22,964 nt of DNA from JAFAHZ01 sp035656415 (GCA_035656415.1 DASRSM010000130.1:1-22964); one strand, 5' to 3'; counted from the stretch's first letter, positions 1 through 5,863 are shown. The notes: generated by a model not told the origin, from the sequence alone. Numbers and translations are program-made.

Positions 1-2
1 AC

Positions 3-248
3 ACCGACTACCAGTGGTACTTGCAGTTTTTCAATGACGCCACCATCGAAGTTGTAACTTCGACGACATTTTACCTCAGTGAGGGAAACCTGTTCCACCC
101 TGCATGGGTTGAGTCGGACTTGTTCCAGGCGTATGCCTTTGTTCGCGGCGACCACGCGCATTTCTGGGCGCTAGTTTCAGTGACCGCCCTCCCCGGCCTA
201 CCGTACGACGGCACGTGCGACAATGTCACCGGCATCGGCGTCGAGTGA
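3..248 (+). CDS. C-terminal end of an unidentified protein (partial at left edge)
   Basis: An open frame enters from the left edge and runs to a TGA at 246-248, giving about 81 residues. The frame has mostly G/C third positions, as real genes here do. I do not recognise the family: it is rich in aromatic residues (QWYLQFF, TTFYLSEGNLFHPAW, HAHFWALV) and has no obvious membrane segment or catalytic motif. A TTG at 21 could be an internal start, but the frame is open further left, so a truncated longer gene is likelier. Its last 51 bases overlap the 3' end of the STAS gene on the opposite strand, so only one may be real at full length there. It lies in the accessory region beside the integrase remnants, so a mobile-element origin is possible but not shown. 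Confidence 0.4.
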   Translation, partial: TDYQWYLQFFNDATIEVVTSTTFYLSEGNLFHPAWVESDLFQAYAFVRGDHAHFWALVSVTALPGLPYDGTCDNVTGIGVE

Positions 249-527
249 TTCGATGACGTTAAAGACTTTCGTTAATCCAGCTACCTCGAAGACACGCCGA
301 GTCGCGCCGCTTCCGTTTGGAAGGAGAATAGACTCACGCTCGAAGCCGCTTTCTCTGCGCGCCCTGTTCAGGAGCAGAAGCTCAGTGATACATGAGGAGT
401 CGATATACGTGACTTCGGAGAAGTCCAAAACGACGTTGGGCTCGGCGTACACCCGCTGGAGTTCGCGCCTTAGCTCTTTCTGACAAGCAAGGTCGTATTC
501 ACCGGCAAAGACTAAAATCACGGCCAT
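198..527 (-). CDS. STAS-domain protein, anti-sigma factor antagonist-like
   Basis: The product is 109 residues, the usual size of a single-domain STAS protein (SpoIIAA/RsbV type). The pattern is clear: a first beta strand (MAVILVFAGEYDLACQ), then VVLDFSEVTYIDSSCITELLLLN, where the DSS at about residues 42-44 sits where SpoIIAA carries its phosphorylated serine, followed by a helix and the terminal beta-alpha unit. Family members usually bind a HPK-like anti-sigma kinase and free a sigma factor, with the serine phosphorylation state as the switch. No kinase or phosphatase partner is visible here, so it is an orphan in this window. The start has GAGG just upstream (AGAGGCCAATATG). The last 50 bases overlap the partial plus-strand ORF at the window edge. 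Confidence 0.82.
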   Translation of the reverse strand: MAVILVFAGEYDLACQKELRRELQRVYAEPNVVLDFSEVTYIDSSCITELLLLNRARRESGFERESILLPNGSGATRRVFEVAGLTKVFNVIESLDADAGDIVARAVVR

Positions 528-612
528 ATTGGCCTCTTCTCTCCGGTTTGGGAGATGGTTGACTTACGTCATCCTAGGGGAGGGGTCCTGCTTGTTGTGA
601 ATAGACTCTTGC

Positions 613-632
613 CCGCGCATTTTCTGGCGCGG
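613..632. terminator. Hairpin between the zinc-ribbon gene and the STAS gene
   Basis: CCGCGC (613-618) pairs with GCGCGG (627-632) around an 8-base loop. It lies 10 bases past the stop of the minus-strand zinc-ribbon gene. There is only a CTTT on the plus side and no U-tract on the minus side, so intrinsic termination is uncertain. Confidence 0.3.
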
Positions 633-641
633 CTTTGCTGT

Positions 642-809
642 TCACCCGAGTTCGCCGCAGTCGGTGCAGGTCGTACGCTGCGACTCGACCGGCAGCAGCA
701 TCGACCGACCGCAGACGTTGCAGTCTAAGACCTTCGCGCCGTCCTTGTACTTGAGCGCCTCAAGGCCGTTGGGTTGGACGTAGTTGTCAGGGTTGAAGTC
801 GTTTTGCAT
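642..809 (-). CDS. Small zinc-ribbon protein, 55 residues
   Basis: An ATG at 809 opens a 55-codon frame ending in TGA at 644-642. The sequence starts MQNDFNPDNYVQPNG and carries two CxxC knuckles: CNVC at residues 30-33 and CTDC at 48-51, 14 residues apart. This is a typical four-cysteine zinc-ribbon layout. GAGG stands 6 bases before the ATG (TGAGGTCTTATG), a plausible ribosome binding site. The start lies 20 bases after the stop of the broken integrase frame on the same strand. I cannot assign a function: such ribbons occur in RNA- or DNA-binding proteins and in many phage or plasmid proteins. The ordered cysteine spacing, Shine-Dalgarno sequence and start codon together argue it is real. 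Confidence 0.6.
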   Translation of the reverse strand: MQNDFNPDNYVQPNGLEALKYKDGAKVLDCNVCGRSMLLPVESQRTTCTDCGELG

Positions 810-828
810 AAGACCTCAGGATAGCACC

Positions 829-1403
829 TTAGGTCAAGTATGGCTTGACGATGCTCGCCGCGAGCCCAACATCGTCTTCCGTGATCGACAACGACCGGCA
901 GCACTTCCGGCGGGCAAAGTTCGAGCATGAGTGGTAGACGTTCCATGCGTTGACTCTACGCCCGTCTCCGACGTGACTGCAGTTCTTCGTTTGCGCCGCT
1001 CGAACAGCGCCTGCATCTTCCTCGAAGTCAACGTCGGCAACGTCGAGCGCGACGAGTTCGGAGCGGCGAAGCGCACCAGCGAAACCAACGAGAAGAAGAG
1101 CGCGGTCGCGAACGTCGATAGCGCGGTCGTGCTTCAAGTCGGCGACCATCCGGCAAACGTCGTCAACCGCTAGAGCGCGCTTCTGAGACTGCGCGACCCC
1201 TAGACTCCGACGTACCCCCGAGAGTACGCTACGAACGACTTCATGCGACGTTGGCGACGTTTCATATCCGGCCGCTTTGTGCGCGACGGAAATGGCTGCT
1301 AGACGCCGTTGGAGGGTTGCAGGACGCATCTTGTCGGCCACGTCGGCGACGTACAGGCTAACCGTCTCCACGCTCGCGGGAAGACACGTTAGCCCGCGAG
1401 CCC
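829..1403 (-). pseudogene. Tyrosine recombinase remnant, N-terminal half (type A)
   Basis: Reading leftward from about 1403, the frame gives RARGLTCLPASVETVSLYVA, then TLQRRLAAISVAHKAAG, GVRRSLGVAQSQKRAL and RDRALLLVGFAGALRRSELV. This is the SAM-like core-binding domain and the first part of the catalytic domain, with the first catalytic arginine (ALRRSEL), of a phage-type integrase. The motifs resemble the integrase class whose C-terminus reads GHSLRAGLAT. The first ~30 residues are lost: codons to the right of 1403 are the antisense of the other integrase. After DVDFEEDAGAVRAAQTKN the match fades, and the last ~45 residues to the TAA at 829 are unrecognisable. The His-x-x-Arg box, the GH motif and the nucleophilic tyrosine are missing, so it cannot be an active recombinase. 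Confidence 0.75.
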
Positions 1404-1420
1404 GAACCCGCTTGGGCTCG
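1397..1420. repeat. Short inverted repeat at the junction of the two integrase remnants
   Basis: CGAGCCC (1397-1403) and GGGCTCG (1414-1420) form 7-bp arms around a 10-base spacer. Both integrase fragments start to show homology exactly at its edges, one leftward and one rightward, so it marks the breakpoint. Such a hairpin at an inverted junction could reflect fold-back recombination or an amplification/assembly chimera. Confidence 0.6.
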
Positions 1421-1794
1421 TGTTTCCAGGGGCGCGCGGTCAAATCTTGGACCGAGCGAACGTGAAACGAGCCTTGTATCGCATCCTCGAAGACGCAGGA
1501 CTACCGCGCGCGACTCCTCACTCGCTGCGCCATGCCGGGAACAGTCTGCTCGCAGAGGCGGGAGTACCGCTCAAGCTGCTGGAGGCACGGCTCGGACACG
1601 CGACAAGCGTGGTCACGTCAGACGTGTATTCGCACGTCAGCGACGACGCCGGACGACGTGCTGCAGACACTCTGGGCAGCATATTGAATGGTGCAAAATC
1701 CAGGGCTAACCGGCGTTCAAATGGGTTAAACCGGGGGTTAACTCGCGGGCGAGCGACCACTTCGGCGAAAGCTCTTGGTATGAAAAAAGCCTGA
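1414..1794 (+). pseudogene. Tyrosine recombinase remnant, C-terminal catalytic part (type B)
   Basis: The frame after the TAG at 1390-1392 becomes homologous to integrases at about 1414: GLVFPGARGQILDRANVKRA, then PHSLRHAGNSLLAEAGVPLK, LEARLGHATSVVTSDVYSHV. This carries the HxLRH box, the LGH motif and the nucleophilic tyrosine (VYSHV) of the XerC/Tn916-type catalytic domain, about 90 residues. A basic ~35-residue tail runs to TGA at 1792-1794. The SAM-like domain, the first catalytic arginine and the beta-hairpin lysine are missing. A GTG at 1420 could start it, but no Shine-Dalgarno is evident and a fragment this short should not be active. The HSLRHA/LLEAGVPLK motif style differs from the class expected for the minus-strand remnant, so I read them as two genes, not one inverted gene. 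Confidence 0.75.
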
Positions 1795-1810
1795 CGGTAT
1801 CAGGCTTTTT
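1784..1810. terminator. Strong bidirectional terminator hairpin
   Basis: AAAAAGCCTGA (1784-1794) pairs perfectly with TCAGGCTTTTT (1800-1810) around a 5-base loop. It gives a U-run on either strand. It overlaps the stop codon of the plus-strand integrase remnant and lies 4 bases from the tRNA-Ile 3' end, so it probably terminates transcripts from both sides. Confidence 0.85.
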
Positions 1811-1814
1811 CGAC

Positions 1815-1891
1815 TGGTGGGCCATCCTGGTCTCGAACCAGGGACCTCATGCTTATCAAGCATGCGCTCTAACCAACTGAGCTAATGGCCC
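1815..1891 (-). tRNA. tRNA-Ile (anticodon GAT)
   Basis: The minus strand reads GGGCCAT at the 5' end and ATGGCCC-A-CCA at the 3' end, a perfect 7-bp acceptor stem with encoded CCA, 77 nt in total. The D arm has AGCTCAGTTGGTTAGAGC. The anticodon arm is CATGC-TTGATAA-GCATG with GAT at positions 34-36. The T arm is CCTGG-TTCGAGA-CCAGG. GAT decodes ATC/ATT isoleucine codons. It lies 42 bases after the last gene of the transglycosylase operon on the same strand. Its 3' end faces the integrase remnants, the geometry expected for a tRNA used as a phage or island attachment site. Confidence 0.97.
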
Positions 1892-1933
1892 GGACGAAGG
1901 CTGGATTATAGCATAGATGCTGCCTCCAATCCT

Positions 1934-2188
1934 TCAGATGAGGGCGATCCATTTCTTCATGATCTCGTCTTCGTTCTTGAGGTTTTCCATGAGCAGCGCT
2001 TGGAGCGCTTCGTGCTCGCGCAGCAGCTCGGCCGTTTCTGCCGTCTGAAAGTCGAAGGCCACGTGCTGCGCGGCGATCTGGGCCTGTTGATCGGCGGTGA
2101 GGTCCGAAGAGACGCCGGAGGCCGGGCGGGCAGCCTCTGCGCGAACGGGCGTCGTTCGATCGCGCAGCGGAAGAAGCGGAGCGCTCAT
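1934..2188 (-). CDS. Small helical protein of unknown function (84 residues)
   Basis: The ATG at 2188 overlaps the stop of the preceding gene as ATGA, so the two are probably translationally coupled. The first ~30 residues look disordered and Pro/Ala/Arg-rich. From about residue 31 (ADQQAQIAAQHVAFDFQTAE) to the end it should be one or two long amphipathic helices, finishing ENLKNEDEIMKKWIALI. There is no signal peptide, cysteine or catalytic motif. I do not recognise the family. It shares a small-helical design and a KKxI-type C-terminus (KKWIALI) with the protein encoded just upstream (KKFIQSITE), so the two may be distant paralogues or partner subunits. Position in the operon ties it to the lytic transglycosylase. 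Confidence 0.7.
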   Translation of the reverse strand: MSAPLLPLRDRTTPVRAEAARPASGVSSDLTADQQAQIAAQHVAFDFQTAETAELLREHEALQALLMENLKNEDEIMKKWIALI

Positions 2189-2514
2189 TCAGTGATGCTC
2201 TGAATAAATTTTTTCGTGATCGAGTCATCAGCCTTACGCTGAGCCATGTCGACGTTGCGGAGCGTGTCGACCTCGCGCATGTTTTCGCTGCGCTCGTCCA
2301 TCATTTGGTCGAAGATCTCGGACTGCATTTGCATCTGCTCTTGGTTTTGGACTTCAGATGCGTACATTCCGAGCTGAAAAGTCTCGTCTTGAGCGTTGAG
2401 CGCGCCCATGGCGCCATTTTCGGCTGCGCCGCCGGCGCCGCCGAAGAGCCCGCCGACCGCGTTGCCGAGCAGTCCGGCGCCGGCGCCCTCGAGGATGGGA
2501 AGCAGAAATGCCAC
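2185..2514 (-). CDS. Small glycine-rich/coiled-coil protein of unknown function (109 residues)
   Basis: It starts at GTG 2514 with an excellent Shine-Dalgarno (AGGAGG, 8 bases upstream) that overlaps the stop of the transglycosylase gene. Residues 1-30 form a hydrophobic glycine-rich segment (LLPILEGAGAGLLGNAVGGL) that could insert in a membrane or pack as a glycine-zipper. Residues ~40-109 are polar, Met/Gln/Glu-rich and should be long helix or coiled coil (EVQNQEQMQMQSEIFDQMMD). There are no cysteines. I do not recognise a family. A glycine-rich hydrophobic head with a helical tail occurs in phage DNA-pilot proteins and in some secretion-system translocator or rod proteins, but that is only an analogy. 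It is coupled to the next gene by ATGA. Confidence 0.72.
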   Translation of the reverse strand: MAFLLPILEGAGAGLLGNAVGGLFGGAGGAAENGAMGALNAQDETFQLGMYASEVQNQEQMQMQSEIFDQMMDERSENMREVDTLRNVDMAQRKADDSITKKFIQSITE

Positions 2515-2526
2515 GGGGTTGCCCTC

Positions 2527-3129
2527 CTATGCGGTGGTGGAGTCGTCGGAATCGAAGAGGCCGGCATAATCGGTTTCTTGCCGGCGGTAGCTCTGCGGCT
2601 GTGCCGCGGCCGGAAGCTGTGGCGGCGGCTGCAATGTTTGAGGGAAAGCCGCCGGCAGGGTTTCCGGCTGGGTCGGCCCCACAGTCCCGCTGCCGCCGAG
2701 TTCCGCGTAATGGCGCATTACGGAGTCGGCGTAGCCGAGATGCTCGCCGTCGGGCCAGTCCGTCTGGGTACCCGCGGCGTTGGGGTTCCCGGCATTATAG
2801 GCGCTCAGGGCCTGACGAACGTTTCCATACCGGCCGATGAGTTCGTGGAGCATCCCCGCCGCGTAGTCCGCGTTGGCGCCTGGGTCCATGGCCTCGGGGC
2901 TCTTGGCGAAGTCGTGCCAGCGGTCGTCGATCTGGAACAAGCCGTGTCCGTGGCCGCCGTCGCCGACGACGTTTTGTCCGGCGTTGGTGCCCGGGCCACC
3001 GGTTTCTTGGGCTGCTACAGCCGCGAGCAGCCGCGGATCCACGCCGTGGCGGACGGCGGCGGCGGCGATTTGGGGTGCGTATGCGACGCCTGCGCCGGCA
3101 AGCTGGGAAGCGGTGGGATCGAGGTTCAT
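2527..3129 (-). CDS. Lytic transglycosylase-like (SLT) protein without signal peptide
   Basis: Length is 200 residues from the ATG at 3129. SLT family-1 motifs are present in order: the catalytic glutamate in AAVAAQETGG (Glu42), GHGLFQID (residues 61-68) and ALSAYNAG (108-114). The enzyme class cleaves the MurNAc-GlcNAc bond of peptidoglycan, forming a 1,6-anhydro product. After ~145 the chain becomes a Pro/Gln/Ala-rich, probably disordered tail. There is no N-terminal signal peptide, unlike housekeeping lytic transglycosylases. That fits enzymes exported by a dedicated machine or carried in a virion. GGAGGG lies 12 bases before the ATG. The frame is open further upstream to 3255, but that part crosses the leader hairpin and is unlikely to be coding. 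It is the first gene of a three-gene operon. Confidence 0.85.
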   Translation of the reverse strand: MNLDPTASQLAGAGVAYAPQIAAAAVRHGVDPRLLAAVAAQETGGPGTNAGQNVVGDGGHGHGLFQIDDRWHDFAKSPEAMDPGANADYAAGMLHELIGRYGNVRQALSAYNAGNPNAAGTQTDWPDGEHLGYADSVMRHYAELGGSGTVGPTQPETLPAAFPQTLQPPPQLPAAAQPQSYRRQETDYAGLFDSDDSTTA

Positions 3130-3158
3130 GCAGGTCTCTATCCCTCCGACGGGGGCGT

Positions 3159-3188
3159 TTGACAAGGCGAACGTACGCGGCCTAAAAT
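3159..3188 (+). promoter_or_regulatory. Sigma70-type promoter of the yceD-rpmF-fab operon
   Basis: A perfect -35 box TTGACA (3159-3164) and a -10 box TAAAAT (3183-3188) are 18 bases apart. Transcription should start near 3195, about 59 bases before the yceD start codon. It lies between two divergent operons and is the best promoter match I found in the window. Confidence 0.8.
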
Positions 3189-3201
3189 GTCGTGGTCGTA
3201 G

Positions 3202-3232
3202 TGAGGGCCCCGCCTCGGTGGTGGGGCCCTCA
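3202..3232 (+). promoter_or_regulatory. Long GC-rich hairpin in the 5' leader of the yceD operon
   Basis: TGAGGGCCCC (3202-3211) pairs perfectly with GGGGCCCTCA (3223-3232). The stem can extend inward through GCC/GGT, leaving a small loop. It would begin about 7 bases from the predicted transcription start and end 21 bases before the ATG. No U-tract follows on either strand, so it does not look like a simple terminator. It could stabilise the mRNA 5' end, attenuate transcription, or bind a regulator as DNA. Confidence 0.65.
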
Positions 3233-3253
3233 TACTGCGACCGCATTGATATC

Positions 3254-3751
3254 ATGGACCGCAGTCATAAAGTGGATATCGGCGGGCTTCTCGCCGGCGG
3301 GCGCCAGCTTCTGGTGATCGACGATGAGGTGCCATTCGAGACGTTCGAGGGGATCAGCTTTCCGGAGCCCGCACGGGTTCATCTCGAGCTTCGATACGCC
3401 GACCGTATGTTGACGATCGAAGGGACGATCGACGCGGTGGCGCGTGGGCAGTGTGTGTCGTGCTTGGAAGATATTGGCCGAGACGTTCACGTCTACGTCG
3501 ACGAACGGCTCGATCCGATTGCACGCGAAGAAGATCCCTTCGGTGAGGGCAACGTTTTAACCGGAGACCGGCTCGACGTTGCGGACTTAGCGCAGCAAAA
3601 CGTGCTCAGCTTGCTGCCCATGGGTTTGCGGTGTTCGGAAGAATGCCGCGGCCTATGCGGGACGTGCGGAGCGAATCTAAACGCGAGCGTATGCTCGTGT
3701 ACCAACGGAGACTCAGGTGGCAAATCTAAAATGGAAGACGCCGCGCAGTAA
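3254..3751 (+). CDS. yceD: YceD/DUF177 family protein
   Basis: The product is 165 residues, the usual length for DUF177. The family signature is complete: a KVDIGGLLAGG start, the first cysteine pair in GQCVSCLEDI, and the C-terminal LRCSEECRGLCGTCGANLN followed by CSC. The protein is nearly always encoded just before rpmF and is thought to act with ribosomal RNA or 50S assembly; the precise biochemical role is poorly known. It is the first gene after the promoter at 3159-3188. I chose the ATG at 3254 because the family begins shortly before the KVDI strand. No clear Shine-Dalgarno precedes it, the leader hairpin being 21 bases upstream. Its last 35 bases overlap rpmF. Confidence 0.92.
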   Translation: MDRSHKVDIGGLLAGGRQLLVIDDEVPFETFEGISFPEPARVHLELRYADRMLTIEGTIDAVARGQCVSCLEDIGRDVHVYVDERLDPIAREEDPFGEGNVLTGDRLDVADLAQQNVLSLLPMGLRCSEECRGLCGTCGANLNASVCSCTNGDSGGKSKMEDAAQ

Positions 3752-3923
3752 AACGCGCAGCCGGCGCGCGGCGAACTGGAAGCTCGAACCCGTTACGACG
3801 GTCGAGTGCCCGCAGTGTCATCAACCGAAGCGTCCGCACTTCGCTTGTGAGTCGTGCGGAACGTATGACGGTCGTCAGGTCGTCGAGGTCCATAACGAGC
3901 ACGCTGGCCACGACCACGACTAG
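3717..3923 (+). CDS. rpmF: Large ribosomal subunit protein bL32
   Basis: The 68 residues include the bL32 core: a basic N-terminus (KWKTPRSKTRSRRAANWKL), then the zinc ribbon CPQC (residues 32-35) and CESC (45-48), then GTYDGRQVVEV. bL32 is a structural protein of the 50S subunit near the peptidyl-transferase region. The start is GTG at 3717, preceded by GGAG, and lies inside the end of yceD, so the two are probably translationally coupled. An acidic/His-rich tail (NEHAGHDHD) is unusual, because bL32 normally ends soon after the GRxV segment. The four cysteines suggest the zinc-binding form, and the tail could add metal affinity, though that is a guess. Confidence 0.95.
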   Translation: MANLKWKTPRSKTRSRRAANWKLEPVTTVECPQCHQPKRPHFACESCGTYDGRQVVEVHNEHAGHDHD

Positions 3924-3929
3924 AACGCG

Positions 3930-4925
3930 ATGACCCTAACCGGCGTGAAGATTGTCGGCGTCGGACATCACGCGCCGGCCCGCGTCGTGACGAACGAAGA
4001 TTTGGAGCAGTGGCTCGATACGTCCGACGAGTGGATTACGACTCGCACCGGAATGAAACGTCGCCATTGGGCATCCGACCACGAAGCCACCAGCGATCTC
4101 GCAGTGGTCGCCGCGCGCAACGCGCTGGAATACGCCGGCCTCGCAGCCCTCGACATCGACTGTTTCATCGTCTGCTCGGTTACGCCGGACTACTATTTTC
4201 CGGCGACCGCGTGCCTCGTGGCCGCCAGGCTAGGATCGAAGGACAAACCGGCCTTCGATATCTCGATCGCTTGCAGCGGCTTCATTTATGGCCTTACCGT
4301 CGCGTCCGGATTGATCTGTTCGGGCGTCTATCGGCGCGTGATGCTCATCGGCGCCGAGACCCTCTCGAAGATCCTCAATAAGGAAGATCGCTCCACCGCG
4401 ATCCTTTTTGGCGACGGCGCGGGCGCCATTATTCTCGAGGGGTGCGCCGATAATTCGTTTCTCGCCGCCGAACTCGGAGCCGACGCCAGCAAGCCGGAGT
4501 TGCTCTACGTCGAGTCGAGCGGTTCGAGACATCCCATCGACAACGCCGCGATCGAAGAGAAGCGTAATCTGATTGCGATGCAAGGCCGCGAAGTCTTCAA
4601 AGTGGCCGTCAATAAAATGATCGACGCGACCGGCATCGCGCTGAAAAAAGCGCATCTCACGAAAGCGGATGTCGCGTATCTCATTCCGCATCAGGCGAAT
4701 AAGCGCATCATCGACGCTGCGGCTCACTATTTGCAGATGCCCGAAGAGAAAGTCGTCACGAATATTGACGAATATGGCAACACGTCGGCGGCCTCGATTC
4801 CGATCGCGCTATCGGAGTTCGTGCGCGCCGGTAAGTTGCGCGACGGCGACGTAATCGTATTCGTCGCATTCGGCGGCGGACTTTCGTGGGGAGCCGTGGC
4901 GTGGAGATGGCAGGCCGCGGCATGA
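3930..4925 (+). CDS. fabH: Beta-ketoacyl-ACP synthase III (FabH)
   Basis: It starts type II fatty-acid synthesis by condensing an acyl-CoA primer with malonyl-ACP. Length is 331 residues, standard. The Cys-His-Asn triad is intact: Cys115 in ISIACSGFIYG, His254 in IPHQANKRI and Asn284 in EYGNTSAAS. The N-terminal DTSDEWITTRTGM motif and the C-terminal FGGGLSWG are also typical. It follows rpmF by 6 bases, without the plsX gene that often lies between them. Primer choice (acetyl versus branched acyl) cannot be read reliably from sequence here. Its TGA overlaps the fabD ATG (ATGA), indicating coupled translation. Confidence 0.97.
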   Translation: MTLTGVKIVGVGHHAPARVVTNEDLEQWLDTSDEWITTRTGMKRRHWASDHEATSDLAVVAARNALEYAGLAALDIDCFIVCSVTPDYYFPATACLVAARLGSKDKPAFDISIACSGFIYGLTVASGLICSGVYRRVMLIGAETLSKILNKEDRSTAILFGDGAGAIILEGCADNSFLAAELGADASKPELLYVESSGSRHPIDNAAIEEKRNLIAMQGREVFKVAVNKMIDATGIALKKAHLTKADVAYLIPHQANKRIIDAAAHYLQMPEEKVVTNIDEYGNTSAASIPIALSEFVRAGKLRDGDVIVFVAFGGGLSWGAVAWRWQAAA

Positions 4926-5863
4926 GAATCGGCGTGCTGTTCCCCGGGCAGGGTTCGCAGGCCGTCGGGATGGGCGTTGACGTGGCGGCGCGCAGTTTGC
5001 AAGCTCGCGATCTGTTCGAGCGCGCTGCGCGCGTGCTCGGCTACGATTTGCTGGAGCTGCAGCGCGAGGGCCCAGATGAGAAGCTCCGCGAGACACAGTA
5101 CAGTCAGCCGGCGATTTTCACGACGAACGTCGCGCTCTACGCAGCCGCGGGAAGCGATTTTCATCCCATAGTCAGCGCCGGACATTCGTTCGGAGAGTTT
5201 TGCAGTTTGGTCGCTTCGCGATCGCTCGAGTTTGAAGACGCTCTACGCATCGTCGACGAACGCGGAAAGGCGATGCAGGCGGCCGCGGATCGCGCGCGCG
5301 GCGGCATGGCCGCCGTGTTGGGTCTCGAGCCTGCACGCGTTCGCGAAATCGTCGAACGATCTCGCGCCGCCACCGGCGGAAGAGTTCAGCTTGCAAACTT
5401 CAACTCACCGACGCAGATCGTGATCAGCGGCGATCTCGACGCGGTGACGGCTGCATCGGAGGCGATGCTCGCCGGCGGCGCCAAGCGCGTCGTTCCGCTC
5501 AACGTTTCGGGTGCGTGGCACAGCGAGCTCATGGAACCGGCCGTCGAGCGCTTTGCCGCCGCGGTCGAGGCGGGCAGCTTCAGGCTTCCCGAGTTCGACG
5601 TCGTCTCGAACGTCGATGCCCAAGTGTATCGCGACCTGGAAACGATCAAACGTAACCTCGTGCGTTCGATCGTCCAAGAAGTGCGCTGGCACGACGCGGC
5701 CGAGCGCGTGGTCTCCTATCGCCTGGATCTGGTGGTCGAGTTCGGCGCGTCGGGAGTGCTCGGCCCCTTGATGCGCCGCATGAGCGACGCCCCGAAGGCG
5801 ATGGTCGTCAGTGACTTCGCAGGAGTAGAGAAGTTGCGCGACGCGATAGGGACCAAGGTATGA
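4922..5863 (+). CDS. fabD: Malonyl-CoA:ACP transacylase (FabD)
   Basis: It transfers malonyl from CoA to ACP, supplying extender units. Length is 313 residues. It has the N-terminal FPGQGSQ motif (residues 7-13), the nucleophile Ser89 in GHSFGE (Phe where Leu is common) and the catalytic His200 in SGAWHSELM. The chosen ATG at 4922 overlaps the fabH stop. An in-frame ATG at 4907 would add five residues and cannot be excluded; the shorter start places the first beta strand (RIGVLFPGQGSQ) where family members have it. The end overlaps fabG by ATGA, so fabH-fabD-fabG form a tightly coupled set. Confidence 0.96.
   Translation: MRIGVLFPGQGSQAVGMGVDVAARSLQARDLFERAARVLGYDLLELQREGPDEKLRETQYSQPAIFTTNVALYAAAGSDFHPIVSAGHSFGEFCSLVASRSLEFEDALRIVDERGKAMQAAADRARGGMAAVLGLEPARVREIVERSRAATGGRVQLANFNSPTQIVISGDLDAVTAASEAMLAGGAKRVVPLNVSGAWHSELMEPAVERFAAAVEAGSFRLPEFDVVSNVDAQVYRDLETIKRNLVRSIVQEVRWHDAAERVVSYRLDLVVEFGASGVLGPLMRRMSDAPKAMVVSDFAGVEKLRDAIGTKV

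Noticed and set aside
829..1794. One integrase gene inverted in its middle
   Set aside because: The two halves carry motif styles of different recombinase classes, and the middle and N-terminal parts are missing rather than just turned around.
2305..3162. A 285-codon open frame on the plus strand opposite the transglycosylase operon
   Set aside because: It is the antisense of three well-supported minus-strand genes, has no recognisable domain, and its length follows from the high GC content.
4230..4727. A 165-codon open frame antisense to fabH
   Set aside because: It lies wholly within fabH, which has an intact Cys-His-Asn triad; no family features in the antisense frame.
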